This document shows positions 46,767-57,191 of a stretch of 64,000 nucleotides of DNA, in pieces. The stretch is from NCBI RefSeq assembly GCF_008312935.1, contig NZ_VSZO01000002.1:310001-374000 (forward strand), written 5' to 3'. Position 1 is the first letter of the stretch, and every line of letters starts with the position of its first letter. The position numbers were made by a program, and so were the translations under genes. Below the pieces are notes generated by a model that did no database searches, had not been told where the DNA came from, and worked only from the letters and a program-made list of their open reading frames with translations. This DNA is from Roseiconus lacunae (GTDB lineage: Bacteria; Planctomycetota; Planctomycetia; Pirellulales; Pirellulaceae).

Positions 46767-47267
46767 TCACGCTTTGACAAGCGTCATGTGGGTGACGTTC
46801 ATTTGGCCGCCGCCCTGGGTCGCTGCCGCGGCGATGCAGTAACCTTGAGTTGTGTAGATACCCAGGATCTGCGGGGCCGAACCGCCTTGTGCGATGCTTT
46901 GCAACGCTTCCATTGGGACGTGATCGCTGGGTTTAAATTCGGCCAGGACTTCGACAGTTCCCTTAAGTGTTTGCCAAGCCGCATTGCACGACGGCGTTGC
47001 GACATGGGCAACGCGAAGGGCTCCGTTCTGCTTGTATGCAGCGAGGTAACACCCCGAAAAATTTGAGCTGATTACGTCGCGTCCCTGAGGCAACACGTAG
47101 TTAATTGCGTTGGGCCGATAGGGTAGATAAACGACATCGTTGTTATCGAGGGTCAGCACTTGGTTGGACGCTTGCTGCTGTCCACCGCTTCCATCCACAT
47201 CGGCGGTTAGCAAGGCGGTGCGAACATCGCCGGTGAGCGTCATACCTTTCAATGAGTTTTCGATCAT
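46767..47267 (-). CDS. Hypothetical protein, 166 aa, unrecognised
   Basis: Opens with MIENSLKGMTLTGDVRTALL and has no signal peptide or membrane segment, so it is presumably cytosolic or exported without a classical signal. Three cysteines are spread along it (SGCYLAAY, PSCNAAW, GYCIAA). Strand-rich composition with small residues (IAAAATQGGGQMN) suggests a compact beta fold. I do not recognise a family. It is isolated between large intergenic gaps rich in hairpins, and lacks an obvious ribosome site, which fits either an acquired gene or a normal leader-poor planctomycete gene. Confidence 0.72.
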   Translation of the reverse strand: MIENSLKGMTLTGDVRTALLTADVDGSGGQQQASNQVLTLDNNDVVYLPYRPNAINYVLPQGRDVISSNFSGCYLAAYKQNGALRVAHVATPSCNAAWQTLKGTVEVLAEFKPSDHVPMEALQSIAQGGSAPQILGIYTTQGYCIAAAATQGGGQMNVTHMTLVKA

Positions 47268-47792
47268 AGCGAGGGTTCTTGTGGATTCTTGGGACTCGGC
47301 TGACGAGTGCGACGATGTTGGTAAAACGCGATCGTCGCGTGAAACGCAGAAACCTAGGTTTGCCTCACAGCCACCAAGCGAGAAAATGGCGGTGTTGCCG
47401 AAGGTTTTACCGGTGCAGACGCGTCACTGCTTGAATGACCCTGATGACCGGAACGAGGCCGGTATTGGAAGACATCTCAATAGGGTTGGCGCCGTTGCTG
47501 TCGCGTAACGGACACGGCCCCCGGCAGCATTCGTGAATGATCGAGATCCAGCGCCAGGTTTCTGATGGCCAGCAGTAATGATCGGAGCTTTCGGCTGTCC
47601 AAGAAACGGTGCCAAACTCCGTTGCCAGTTTCGGTCCCTTGATTGCCGGTCGAAGCGTGCCCCAGATCAGTCACGTAACGCACACGTTCGCCCTCGACAT
47701 GAGGCCGAGGTTCTGAAGTCCCGTGTTGGGGTTTTCTTCCCGCAACCGGCTACGTCTAGCGGCTACGGCTTTCGTCTCAAGGGGCCGTCGCG
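47268..47792. other. Intergenic, no gene seen
   Basis: 525 bp between two minus-strand genes. The open frames are short and non-protein-like. A direct repeat GGCTACG-TCTAGC-GGCTACG is visible near 47751-47770. No other structure was recognised. Confidence 0.45.
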
Positions 47793-49091
47793 TTAGTTTG
47801 ATCGCAGCTCACCGGTCATTCGCTGAAACTCTTTGCGAATCGCATCGTTATTGAATTCACGTAACGATGGCACCTTCAGTTTCATCAATGCGTCAAAGTC
47901 CCGCCGACCGCTGTTCATCAGCTTGGCTACGTCACTGGAAAGCTTCACGGTGTCGTAGGTATTCATTGCCGTGGCAAGATTTTTTTGCGCACGTTTGTTT
48001 TCGGTCGCAATTTGCTCAGCGTTCTGCTCTAGAAACTCGATGTACAACTTGGCGGTATGGCGAGTCAATTCGTTTGATTCGATGTTGCCGCGCAAGGTTT
48101 CGACGTCACCGCCTTTGGCCTTGATCAACACTTGCGCCTGCTGAATATTCTTCGTCGCTTGATCGGAGAATCCGTTTAGCTTTGGAATGTAAACGGTGTT
48201 AATGTCGCGGATGAATGTCTTTTGAATTCGATCCATGACATGAACCAAGACAACGTACATGCCATAGTACCGTTTCGAGGTCTCCAAGGCTTCGCCGCTC
48301 TGTTCGGTCAATTCTTGGAGCTGGGTGGTGAGCTGTTTGATGTTATCGAATACCACCGCCATCGAAACGATGTCATCGCCAGAAACGGATGAAAGCAGCG
48401 AGTCAACGCTTGCTTCGTCGACTTCGATTCCGATGCGGGTCAGTTCTTCGGCAAACGTTTTCTTGAGTGCCGCTAATTGCTCTCGTTGCTGTTCGATAGA
48501 ATCTTGTTCGGATTTGATTTGTTCATCGATTGCTTCTTTGGAAAGTTCAAACGGGTTCACCTTTTCAAGTTGCGATTGATCTTTTGCCCACGCCGCACTT
48601 AGACGTTGCCGCCGATAGTCGGCGATTTTTTCTTGCGACTGCGCGATCGCTTCGGTCGCTTGCCGGATCTGCTGGCGATAGTCGCTGACCTCCGACAGGC
48701 TCAATGCGACGATAGCTTCATCGAGCAACTCATTGATTGCCGCCGAGTTGGATTGTTTATCCGTTCGGAATGGGATCGATGAGCTATCGGGCAAGTCGGC
48801 GTGCTGATCGACCAAAACTCGCGTTTCCTCTAGGGTCGGCAGCACCGCTTCCAGCAATCGACCGATACGCTGCTTGGCCGAGTCTTCCTCGGCTGAAATT
48901 CCGCTGGTTTCGGAGACGACCGCGACAACTTCCGGCGATGTTGCGCTCGTATTGCTAGTTTCTGATCCGAAATATGGCAGCCGATCACACCCGACGCTCC
49001 CAGCAACCAAGAGCAAAAGAGGCGTGCCGGCGGTCAGCAGGGATCGCCCTAGTCGATTGAATTGGCAGTGAATCAGGGGTAAAAGTGGCAT
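47793..49091 (-). CDS. Coiled-coil lipoprotein
   Basis: 432-aa protein from ATG 49091. The hydrophobic stretch LLTAGTPLLLLVAGSVGC ends in a tolerable lipobox (SVGC), so it is probably membrane-anchored by lipid. The remainder is helical and polar with long heptad-rich coiled coils (about residues 100-210, Gln/Glu-rich, and again at 250-380) and no cysteines. The frame is open back to 49175, but that extension would bury the signal. No known domain is recognised; a periplasmic structural or spacer role is possible. Confidence 0.82.
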   Translation of the reverse strand: MPLLPLIHCQFNRLGRSLLTAGTPLLLLVAGSVGCDRLPYFGSETSNTSATSPEVVAVVSETSGISAEEDSAKQRIGRLLEAVLPTLEETRVLVDQHADLPDSSSIPFRTDKQSNSAAINELLDEAIVALSLSEVSDYRQQIRQATEAIAQSQEKIADYRRQRLSAAWAKDQSQLEKVNPFELSKEAIDEQIKSEQDSIEQQREQLAALKKTFAEELTRIGIEVDEASVDSLLSSVSGDDIVSMAVVFDNIKQLTTQLQELTEQSGEALETSKRYYGMYVVLVHVMDRIQKTFIRDINTVYIPKLNGFSDQATKNIQQAQVLIKAKGGDVETLRGNIESNELTRHTAKLYIEFLEQNAEQIATENKRAQKNLATAMNTYDTVKLSSDVAKLMNSGRRDFDALMKLKVPSLREFNNDAIRKEFQRMTGELRSN

Positions 49092-49567
49092 CGTCAATGC
49101 GCCATCGGTCGATTGGGAAAATGGGAACTCTATGCCTTTATTGTACGGCATAAAAACAAGTGCTCGAGGGCGCACGAAGCGACGGTTCGCGTCCGATCCC
49201 CCGAGGGTCCCGGCAAATCATGCGGTATTTCATCCGCCGGTCGAAATCAGCCGATTGGCGGGAGACAGCGTCGTGTCGTCATCCCCGGGCCTAACGGGCA
49301 TCGACAGACCGCTCGTACTCAAGACAGTCATCAATGCGAAGCACTCGAATTACCAACCGCGAAGTTCGCGGGTTCATCTTCGCTTTGCCCGATGCCCAGT
49401 GAATTTCGTCAGGCCTTGTATTTTCAGCCCCCAATTCGGGCACAAAAGCGATTCCTTGGCAATGTTTTCCACATCTACCCGCGCCCGATTCGCACTGACT
49501 CGCCCCCCCGAACCTGTTAAGCTGTCAGTGAAAGTCAACCATATCCCCCGTTCCAATCGCAATCACG
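49092..49567. other. Divergent intergenic region, no gene seen
   Basis: 476 bp between the lipoprotein and the redoxin fusion. Open frames here are Arg/Ser-rich and lack family features. Promoters for both flanking genes are expected; none could be assigned confidently. Confidence 0.45.
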
Positions 49568-51454
49568 ATGAACACTCGGTCATGCTTGGTCTCGGTGTGC
49601 GTTAGCGTAGTCGTTTTGCTGCTCCCAGCGTCCAACGCCAAATGCGAGGAATCGAGTAAACAGGTTCGCTCCGGATACAATCTGCTGACCGATGAAAAGG
49701 CGGTCGAGGTTGGTCAGTCACTCAAAGGACTCGCGTTCACAACGGTGGATGGTGAAGCGGTCTACTTGAACGAAGTTGTCCAAGACGGACCGGTTGTGTT
49801 CATTTTCTCTTCGACGGTTTGTCCGCTCGCGAAGCGATACACGTCAAGGCTCAATCGGATGCAGGAAGACTTCGTTCGAGACGGAGTTCGACTGTTCGCA
49901 GTCTTCGCCAATAGCGACGAGACCGACGAAGGAATCACCGATTATCGGGACCGTGCCAAATTCCCGTTTCCATGTGTTCGCGACCGCCATGGTTACCTGG
50001 CGAAACGACTTGGCGCAACGATGACTCCGCAGGCGTTCCTTATCGATCAGCACTCGGTTATTCGCTATCGGGGCGCGATCGACGATAACCGCTATGAAAA
50101 TCGTGTCAAAGGAACGCATTTGCGGACCGCTCTGACAGATCTGCTCGCCGATCGCCCGATCACGGTCACCAGTACTTCGTCGATGGGATGCAGCATTCAC
50201 TTGGACGAAATTCGCGAAGATGACCAGGTCACTTACTCCGGTCATGTTGCTCGGATATTGCAAGACAAATGCCAAAGTTGTCACCGCGAAGGCCAAATTG
50301 CTCCCTTCGCGATTGAAGATTACGACGATGCCGTTCGCTGGCGAACCGAGATTGCCGCCTACACCGAATCTCGTGTCATGCCTCCCTGGAAAGCGTCGCC
50401 CTCGGTGGGGCACTTCAGCAACGACCTTAGTCTTTCCGATTCGGAAATCGACTTGATCGCTCGCTGGGTCGAACAGGATACGCCGCTCGGGAACGCAACC
50501 GAACTGCCACCGCCGCCGCGTTACAACGATCTCTGGCCGGCGGGGACGCCGGACTTAGTCCTTTCGATGCCCGAGCCATACACCATTTCGCCGGAAGGCG
50601 AAGACGATTATCGACACTTCATCATTCCTTACGAAGCCGACCAAGATCGATTCGTCGAGGCGATCGACGTGCGTCCCGGAAACCGCAACACCGTGCACCA
50701 TGTCATCGTCTATGTCGATACAAGCGGAAAGGCTCGACAACTAGACGCTCAAGATCCTGGACCAGGATACACCCGTTTTGGCGACGTTGGGTTCGATCCG
50801 GCATCGATGCTCGGTGGATGGGCACCGGGTATGCAGCCGATTCGGACTCCACTGGGATCCGGCCAATGGCTGCCTAAAAAGTGTGACATTGTCGTTCAAG
50901 TGCATTACTACCGAACCGGTTTCGAGGAACAGGACCAAACGCAATTCGGTCTGTATTTCTCCAAAGCAGAGGCCCCCGTACCGACTCGAATGCAACTTGC
51001 GATCAACCACGACTTCATCATTCCGCCGGGATCAGAAAACTATCAAGTCGAGGCGGAATGCCGGATTCGCAACGACAGCTTTTTATACGGCATCACTCCT
51101 CACATGCACTTGATCGGCGAAACGATGTCTGTCGTCGCCCACCTACCCGATGGAAAAACGTTGCCGCTAATTGAGATCGATGACTGGGACTTCAACTGGC
51201 AAACCATGTACCGCTACCGAGACCTACAGCATCTGCCTGCCGGTACGATCGTCAAACTCAAAGCGACCTTTGATAACTCCGAAGCCAACCCCAACAATCC
51301 CCATGATCCTCCGCAACCGATTGGATGGGGTGAAAAGACTACCGATGAAATGTGCATCGCGTTCTTGAATCTTGTGCATGAGTCAGAATACGATCCAGAA
51401 ACCCAATCGCGGCGCGGTGCGACGCCAGGCAAGCAACTGACGATCGCAAAATAA
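49568..51454 (+). CDS. Redoxin / c-type heme / copper monooxygenase-like fusion
   Basis: 628-aa exported protein (signal peptide to about residue 26). First, a thioredoxin-like redoxin domain (about 45-195) with a single Cys85 in TVCPLAKRY. Second, a mono-heme site CQSCH (235-239) in a cytochrome-like segment that includes a MPPWK motif. Third, a PHM/DBM-type ascorbate-dependent monooxygenase-like region (about 330-615) that keeps the expected copper ligands: HH in TVHHVIVY (~376), His in VQVHYY (~446), HxH in TPHMHLIG (~511-513) and Met in DEMCIAF (~595). An electron path heme-to-copper within one chain is plausible; the substrate is unknown. A small membrane protein gene follows 34 bp later. 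Confidence 0.88.
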   Translation: MNTRSCLVSVCVSVVVLLLPASNAKCEESSKQVRSGYNLLTDEKAVEVGQSLKGLAFTTVDGEAVYLNEVVQDGPVVFIFSSTVCPLAKRYTSRLNRMQEDFVRDGVRLFAVFANSDETDEGITDYRDRAKFPFPCVRDRHGYLAKRLGATMTPQAFLIDQHSVIRYRGAIDDNRYENRVKGTHLRTALTDLLADRPITVTSTSSMGCSIHLDEIREDDQVTYSGHVARILQDKCQSCHREGQIAPFAIEDYDDAVRWRTEIAAYTESRVMPPWKASPSVGHFSNDLSLSDSEIDLIARWVEQDTPLGNATELPPPPRYNDLWPAGTPDLVLSMPEPYTISPEGEDDYRHFIIPYEADQDRFVEAIDVRPGNRNTVHHVIVYVDTSGKARQLDAQDPGPGYTRFGDVGFDPASMLGGWAPGMQPIRTPLGSGQWLPKKCDIVVQVHYYRTGFEEQDQTQFGLYFSKAEAPVPTRMQLAINHDFIIPPGSENYQVEAECRIRNDSFLYGITPHMHLIGETMSVVAHLPDGKTLPLIEIDDWDFNWQTMYRYRDLQHLPAGTIVKLKATFDNSEANPNNPHDPPQPIGWGEKTTDEMCIAFLNLVHESEYDPETQSRRGATPGKQLTIAK

Positions 51455-51488
51455 ACGAACAAACACTGGAGCTTATTGGAAGGCATTC

Positions 51489-51734
51489 ATGTTGATGCTC
51501 ATTTTACTGATTGCCTTAGTCGTCTTTGTTCTAATCCCTGCGATGACCGCGATGGACAAACGCAGGAAATCAGCATTCGAGGAACGCAAAAAACGCCTAA
51601 TGGCGATTGGATCTCAATACGACGACGATCCAATCGGTACCGATCGCTTGAACGAACTCAAATCACCGGCGGCATCCGCATTCGACGGATCGGATCAAGA
51701 TGCCAATCCCTACCGGCCGCCATCCGGCAACTAG
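51489..51734 (+). CDS. Small single-pass membrane protein (81 aa)
   Basis: ATG 51489 is preceded by GGAAGG at about 7 nt, a strong ribosome site. An N-terminal helix (MLMLILLIALVVFVLIPAM) is followed by a basic stretch (DKRRKS...KKR) and an acidic, Pro-rich tail ending NPYRPPSGN. The positive charges after the helix suggest an N-out/C-in protein. Close spacing to the redoxin fusion suggests co-transcription. No family is recognised. Confidence 0.68.
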   Translation: MLMLILLIALVVFVLIPAMTAMDKRRKSAFEERKKRLMAIGSQYDDDPIGTDRLNELKSPAASAFDGSDQDANPYRPPSGN

Positions 51735-51783
51735 CTAGAGGTAGAAATTCTTTTTGCAAAACATCGCGGCCTCGCGGCAGCGA

Positions 51784-53058
51784 TCACGAAGTCATTTCGG
51801 TTTGGCAGTAAGCGTCGCGCAGGACCTGCATGGTGTGCCGCACCTTGACCAAACTGCCGCGTTCGCCGAGATGCTTTTCAATTTGAGCCATGCAACCGAT
51901 GTTCCCCATCGCGACGACACTTGCCCCGGTTTCATCCACGTGCATTGCCTTCTGCTTGCCGAGCGACGTTGCGATTTCAGGCTGGTCAATGTTGTACGTC
52001 CCTGCTGACCCGCAACACAGATGCCCGTCCGCAACTTCGACTAAGTTAACCCCCGGAATTTTGCCCAGCAGTTCCCGCGGCTGAAATCGAACACCCTGCG
52101 CGTTGGCCAAGTGACACGCATCGTGGTAGGCAATTGTCTTGACCGACCGCGGCTTAGGGATTGGCTCCAAAGAATCGAGTGACGCCAAGTACACCGACAC
52201 ATCCATCGTTTGTTTTGCGAGACGACGGGCGGCCGATTCGTGCTCGGTACCTTTCAAAATCAACGGGTACTCGTGAATTCCACTTCCGCATCCCGCCGCA
52301 TTGGTCACCACTGCGTCGACTTCCATGTCAAACACGGCGAGATTCTTGATCGCCATTTGCCGGGCCGCGTTAAGGTTACCGACGTGCCAAGACAATGCCC
52401 CGCAGCAGCCTTGGCCTTTGGGGACCACGACTTCGATCCCATTTCGATTGAGTACTTCGATCGTTGCCAAATTGATATCAGGCGCGAGGACTTGCTGGGC
52501 ACACCCGGCGAGTAATGCGACACGACCGCGACGATTCGTCTTCGCCGGATAGGTTTCCGCGAGCCGTTGTCGACGCGGCAAGCGACTCGGCAGCATTTCC
52601 AGCATCACACGTAGCGGCTGAGGCAAAAATCGCGCAAGTGGTTTGACAAGCTTGCCCGACATCGCCGCCATTCGAAACCGAGTCGGGTAGGGCAAAGTCG
52701 ATTGCGCGAGCTGTCGCTTGAGGCGATCGCCCAGCGTTTTCGGCTTTTGCTTTTCGTGAAGTGCGCGAAACGGACTGATCAAGTCACCGTAAGGCACTTC
52801 CGAAGGACACGCGGGGACGCACCCCAGACATCCTAAGCAAGCATCCAAATGGGGAGATGCCGATTCCAATGGGACAGTCCCTTCGAGCACCTCTTTCATC
52901 AAAATGATCCGCCCTCGCGGTGAGTCCGTCTCTCGGCCAAGTTCCTGATACGTCGGACAGGCTGAAAGACAGAATCCACAGTGGACGCATTGGCTGACGG
53001 CGTCAGCCATGACGGGGCCCATCGCCCCAAACTTTTCGCGATCGATCTCGTGACGCAT
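51784..53058 (-). CDS. glcF: Glycolate oxidase iron-sulfur subunit
   Basis: 424-aa electron-transfer subunit of glycolate dehydrogenase. Two 4Fe-4S sets are visible: Cys24/27/30/34 (CVHCGFCLSACP) and Cys74/77/80/84 (CLGCLGCVPACP), then two cysteine-rich CCG domains (GCCGALSWHVGN and LCCGSAGTYN). It starts 5 bp after the GlcD-GlcE gene, so the two are one operon and one complex. Electrons from glycolate probably go to the quinone pool. Confidence 0.94.
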   Translation of the reverse strand: MRHEIDREKFGAMGPVMADAVSQCVHCGFCLSACPTYQELGRETDSPRGRIILMKEVLEGTVPLESASPHLDACLGCLGCVPACPSEVPYGDLISPFRALHEKQKPKTLGDRLKRQLAQSTLPYPTRFRMAAMSGKLVKPLARFLPQPLRVMLEMLPSRLPRRQRLAETYPAKTNRRGRVALLAGCAQQVLAPDINLATIEVLNRNGIEVVVPKGQGCCGALSWHVGNLNAARQMAIKNLAVFDMEVDAVVTNAAGCGSGIHEYPLILKGTEHESAARRLAKQTMDVSVYLASLDSLEPIPKPRSVKTIAYHDACHLANAQGVRFQPRELLGKIPGVNLVEVADGHLCCGSAGTYNIDQPEIATSLGKQKAMHVDETGASVVAMGNIGCMAQIEKHLGERGSLVKVRHTMQVLRDAYCQTEMTS

Positions 53059-53063
53059 ACGAC

Positions 53064-55643
53064 TTAAATCAAATTAGGAAAACGTGCGACTCGATCGAGC
53101 GAACCTTTGACGGCTAAATCAATCGGTTGCGACTCTGTCGATGCGATGACGGGGTGTCTAAACGCTGACATATCGGCGGCCGATAACGCACTCGTGATTA
53201 CCAATGCCTTCATCGAATGCTGTTTCAAAAACTGATTGAGCGATTCCAGCGATAGCGTGTCACAGGCGAGCCAACCGACAGCCCCGGCAACGCTAACAAA
53301 CAACTGTGGCGATTTCGGACCGCATTGTTGATCACACCAATGTGCGAGGTATCCCGCTTTTTCGATCGATGTCGGGATCTGACAAACCAGGCTGTTCGGC
53401 TGACGCTCAGGCCAGCCAAACTGTCCCGATTCCAGCCACGGCGTCGGTGGCGACGATTCAATCCGATCTCTCTCGATCGCTTGAAACGTAACCGACAAGA
53501 CCTGATGTATATCTTCGAGCATCGCTTTGGCGACACCGATGGTCGTGCCGATCCGAATCCAGATCGCACGATTGCTCGCGTCGTAGTCAATCGCGTCCAA
53601 TTCCCACCGACCACGGGCAAGACCGGCGACCAAACGCAACGCCGAAGCATGGTCTTTACAGCGGTGGTAATACGAGTGCAGTTCGACCGGCTTGGGGAAA
53701 ACCTTGAATGTCAATTCGGTCATCGCGGCCAGTCGCCCACAACTGCCAACGAATAGTTTTGGAAGGTCAAACCCGGCAGCATTTTTCACGACGCGTCCGC
53801 CAGATTTAATGACCGTCGCGTCGCCATCAACAAAAGTCGCGCCCAGGACAAAATCGCGAAGCCCGCCGTAGCGATGACGACCGGGACCACTCAGTCCGGC
53901 CGCAACCGTTCCGCCGATCGTCGCGCCCGATTCAACCAACAAAGGATCGAAGGGCAAGTACTGCCGTTGCTTTGCAAGCTCTCGGACGATCTGTTTGACC
54001 GGTGTCCCGGCGAGTGCCGAAAACGTGAACTCCGATGGTTCGTACTCCGTCATTCCGCTGATCGTGCGGGTCGTCAATAGAGGTACGTTAACGAATTGAG
54101 AGAGCGGCGACTTGGTTTGATTACCAACGACCAGAACTTGATCGAGATCCGCGATCGCTTGACGCAGTTGTTCCGGGGAGTCAACTTCGATCGGCTCCCG
54201 CAGGTCTGGTGGACACGTCGCAGACGACGTCGCTTTCGTCTTTGGTTTCGTAATCTCCTCGCGTCCGTCGTCACCGTGGGGAAACATTTTCCCCGGATTT
54301 GCGACATGATGTGGGTCGAAGGCATGGCGGACTCGGTGCATCACGGCCATTGAAGGCGGATCGTACATCTGCGAAAGGAATTCGCGTTTCTCGATTCCCA
54401 CGCCATGTTCGCCGGTGATCGAGCCTCCCATTTCGACACAAAGGGAGAGGATTTGCCCGGCAAGTGCTTCGGCTTGTTCTAGTTGTCCCTCAATCGAATC
54501 ATCAAATAGAATCAGCGGATGCAAGTTGCCGTCACCGGCATGAAAGACATTTGCGCATCGTAATCCCGATGCTTCGGAGAACTGTTGAATTTTCTCGAGT
54601 GCTTCGCCGAGCCGTTTGCGGGGGACGACGCCATCCTGAACCAGAAAATCGGGACTTAGCTTACCGACAGCGGAAAACGCACTTTTGCGTCCTCCCCAAA
54701 TCGCATCACGCTGGGCGCTGTTGGCGGCCACGACGGTTTCGAATGCGTTTGTACGAGCGATGACTTCGTGAAGTTGTTGCTTTTCAAGCTCGATCCGCTC
54801 ACGAGGGCCTTCGAGTTCGACGATCAGCACTGCAGCGGCACCTCGAGGATAACCACATGCGGTCGCAGCCTCGGCGGCTTCGATCGCCAACGATTCCATG
54901 ATTTCCATTGCGCCAGGCAAGAGACCAGCATCGATCACCGCAGAGACAGCGTCTCCGGCGTCGCGCAACGATCGATAGCCAATCAGTACGGTATGAAAAC
55001 ATTCCGGACGTGGCAAAAGCCGCAGCGTGATCTCAAGTGCGATCCCAAACAACCCCTCGCTTCCACAGAACAACCCCGTCATGTCGGCGCCGATTGATTC
55101 AACCGATTCGCCACCGAAGTGAGCGACTTCGCCGTTTGCGGTAACGACCTTCATCCCTATGACGTGATTACTGGTCATGCCGTACTTCAAGCAATGTGCA
55201 CCGCCCGAGTTAAAAGCGATGTTCCCACCGAGCGTGCAGATCTTTTGACTCGACGGATCCGGGGCATAGTACAAACCATGCGGTGCGGCGGCATTTGAGA
55301 CGTGCAGGTTGATGACGCCCGGCTCAACGACGGCGATACGGTTGTCCGGATCGACTTTGAAAATCCGGCGCAGCTTATTGAGCGAGATCACGATGCCATC
55401 ATCGACCGGCATTGAACCTCCCGACAAACTCGTTCCGCTACCACGAGCGACGAATGGGACACGATGCCGATCGCACCAGCGAACGGCGTGGATCACTTCG
55501 TCCTGCGATTCAGGAATCACCACACCCAACGGACGTTTTCGAAACGCGGTCAACCCATCCGATTCAAAGGCGGCACGAAACGAAGGATCATCGCTGACAC
55601 GACCGGGCGGCAACACTTCTGCGAGCGAGCGAAGTTCGGTCAT
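53064..55643 (-). CDS. glcD: GlcD-GlcE fusion, FAD-linked glycolate oxidase
   Basis: 859-aa fusion of the catalytic FAD subunit and the related accessory FAD subunit. ATG 55643 overlaps the aminotransferase stop as ATGA, which decides the start over the in-frame ATG 55655. Residues about 1-470 are GlcD-like: FAD_binding_4 with [15 protein letters not shown] and a FAD-oxidase C-domain with [12 protein letters not shown] and [10 protein letters not shown]. Residues about 500-859 repeat the FAD-binding fold in GlcE style ([26 protein letters not shown]). In E. coli these are separate genes. Oxidises glycolate to glyoxylate. Confidence 0.93.
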   Translation of the reverse strand: MTELRSLAEVLPPGRVSDDPSFRAAFESDGLTAFRKRPLGVVIPESQDEVIHAVRWCDRHRVPFVARGSGTSLSGGSMPVDDGIVISLNKLRRIFKVDPDNRIAVVEPGVINLHVSNAAAPHGLYYAPDPSSQKICTLGGNIAFNSGGAHCLKYGMTSNHVIGMKVVTANGEVAHFGGESVESIGADMTGLFCGSEGLFGIALEITLRLLPRPECFHTVLIGYRSLRDAGDAVSAVIDAGLLPGAMEIMESLAIEAAEAATACGYPRGAAAVLIVELEGPRERIELEKQQLHEVIARTNAFETVVAANSAQRDAIWGGRKSAFSAVGKLSPDFLVQDGVVPRKRLGEALEKIQQFSEASGLRCANVFHAGDGNLHPLILFDDSIEGQLEQAEALAGQILSLCVEMGGSITGEHGVGIEKREFLSQMYDPPSMAVMHRVRHAFDPHHVANPGKMFPHGDDGREEITKPKTKATSSATCPPDLREPIEVDSPEQLRQAIADLDQVLVVGNQTKSPLSQFVNVPLLTTRTISGMTEYEPSEFTFSALAGTPVKQIVRELAKQRQYLPFDPLLVESGATIGGTVAAGLSGPGRHRYGGLRDFVLGATFVDGDATVIKSGGRVVKNAAGFDLPKLFVGSCGRLAAMTELTFKVFPKPVELHSYYHRCKDHASALRLVAGLARGRWELDAIDYDASNRAIWIRIGTTIGVAKAMLEDIHQVLSVTFQAIERDRIESSPPTPWLESGQFGWPERQPNSLVCQIPTSIEKAGYLAHWCDQQCGPKSPQLFVSVAGAVGWLACDTLSLESLNQFLKQHSMKALVITSALSAADMSAFRHPVIASTESQPIDLAVKGSLDRVARFPNLI

Positions 55644-56752
55644 GATTGAAGACATTGTTCGAGCGCCGCGAGAAGTGTCAGGATGTTTTTCTCGGATGCC
55701 GATTCTCCCATCAATCCAATCCGCCAAGCCTTCCCGGCGAACACACCGAGCCCGCCTCCGATTTCGATGTCGTACTCATCGAGCAATCGTTTTCGCACTG
55801 CCGCTTCGTCGATTCCTTCGGGAACAGAGACGCAATTGAGCGTGTGCAGCGAATGTTCGGGGATGTACTTCAGTCCGAGTGACTCGAGACCTTGCCGCAG
55901 TCGCTGGTGCATTTGGCGATGGCGTTCGACGCGTTCGTCAAGTCCTTCTTCGAGCACAATCGAGAGCGCTTCGCGGAGGGCATAAACCATGTTGATCGGA
56001 GCTGTGTGATGATAGGCTCGCCCTCCGGCACCGGTGTAATAATTCTTAAGCATGGTTACGTCCAGGTACCAGCTTTGCACGGGTGACTTGCGGGCTTCGA
56101 TCACTTCTATGGCGCGTGGCGAAAACGATACCGGTGAGAGCCCCGGTGGGCAGGACAGACATTTCTGGGTTCCCGAATAAATTGCATCGATCCCCCAGTC
56201 ATCGACTCTTAGCTCGTGACCGCCGATCGAAGTTACGGCGTCAACGGCCAACAGCATTCCGGCTCGGTGGACAATGTCACCGACTTCCGAGAGATCTTGC
56301 AGCGCGCCGGTGGACGTTTCGGCGTGAACGACGGCTAGCAATTTGGCGTTCGGATGTTCTTTGACGGCGTCGGCGAAGTGCTGTCGCGAAAAACTCTCCC
56401 CCCAAGGGACTTCCACCGAATGCACTCGAGCCCCGCAACGGCTGAGTACGTCTTTCATCCGACCGCCGAAGACGCCGTTGACCATCACGATTGCTTCGTC
56501 ACCGGGTTCGACCAAGTTCACCATGATCGTTTCCATTCCGGCCATCCCGGTCCCGGATACGGGGAACGACAATGCATTGCTGGTGCGATAAACTTGACGA
56601 ATCATCTCGCATGTTTCATCCATGAATCCAATGTACTGTGGATCAAGATGCCCCAGAGTGGGGGAGGAGATGGCCTTCAATATGCGTGCGGGAACGGTAC
56701 TCGGACCGGGCCCCATCAAGAGACGCTGGCGAGGATAAAGCGGGGCAACCAT
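55640..56752 (-). CDS. Alanine/serine-glyoxylate aminotransferase
   Basis: PLP-dependent class V aminotransferase (370 aa) converting glyoxylate to glycine using alanine or serine. PLP Lys197 lies in [12 protein letters not shown]; the family start [11 protein letters not shown], the cofactor Asp in [12 protein letters not shown] and the C-terminal [10 protein letters not shown] are present. First gene of the minus-strand operon with GlcD-GlcE and GlcF, so its job is to remove the glyoxylate they make. Amino donor (Ala or Ser) is not decidable. Confidence 0.93.
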   Translation of the reverse strand: MVAPLYPRQRLLMGPGPSTVPARILKAISSPTLGHLDPQYIGFMDETCEMIRQVYRTSNALSFPVSGTGMAGMETIMVNLVEPGDEAIVMVNGVFGGRMKDVLSRCGARVHSVEVPWGESFSRQHFADAVKEHPNAKLLAVVHAETSTGALQDLSEVGDIVHRAGMLLAVDAVTSIGGHELRVDDWGIDAIYSGTQKCLSCPPGLSPVSFSPRAIEVIEARKSPVQSWYLDVTMLKNYYTGAGGRAYHHTAPINMVYALREALSIVLEEGLDERVERHRQMHQRLRQGLESLGLKYIPEHSLHTLNCVSVPEGIDEAAVRKRLLDEYDIEIGGGLGVFAGKAWRIGLMGESASEKNILTLLAALEQCLQS

Positions 56753-56905
56753 TTGCGGCGTTAGCGGTGGTAGGCGGGATTGATTAGCGAGACAATACGA
56801 ATAAGACCGAACAAAGCGATCGCCTTGCCGTTAGGATCAGCGAACGTTGCGATCAGCGAACACGTATTCGGATCGGTACTTTATAGCGGAAACCGAAGTA
56901 TACCA

Positions 56906-57121
56906 ATGAAAGATCATTCAGATCGGATCATCGAATTGGAATCGCAACTCGCACACTTGCAGCGTCAGTATGACGAATTAAATCAAGTGGTGATCGATCA
57001 AACGCGAGATATTCAGCGTTTGCTAAAGCAAGCACTCAAGTGGGAACAAGATCTTGATCGGTTGAAACATGCCGTCGAACCACGCGGCGAGTTGGCCGAT
57101 GAAAAACCACCTCACTATTGA
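56906..57121 (+). CDS. slyX: SlyX family coiled-coil protein
   Basis: 71-aa protein from ATG 56906; the in-frame extension to 56780 is unrelated. The pattern RIIELESQLAHLQRQYDELNQVVIDQ and the terminal PPHY match SlyX, a short coiled-coil protein of unknown function. It is divergent from the aminotransferase gene and is followed by a small GC hairpin (TGCGACG/CGTCGCA, 57127-57145) that may end the transcript. Confidence 0.8.
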   Translation: MKDHSDRIIELESQLAHLQRQYDELNQVVIDQTRDIQRLLKQALKWEQDLDRLKHAVEPRGELADEKPPHY

Positions 57122-57126
57122 TCCGT

Positions 57127-57145
57127 TGCGACGGCAATCGTCGCA
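57127..57145. terminator. Weak hairpin between convergent genes
   Basis: A 7-bp perfect stem (TGCGACG with CGTCGCA) around a 5-nt loop lies directly after slyX and 47 bp before the 3' end of the convergent gene. There is no T run, so termination is only likely, not shown. Confidence 0.4.
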
Positions 57146-57191
57146 GCGATGCGATGCCGATCATTTACACCATTACAGTTCGTTCGCAGCG

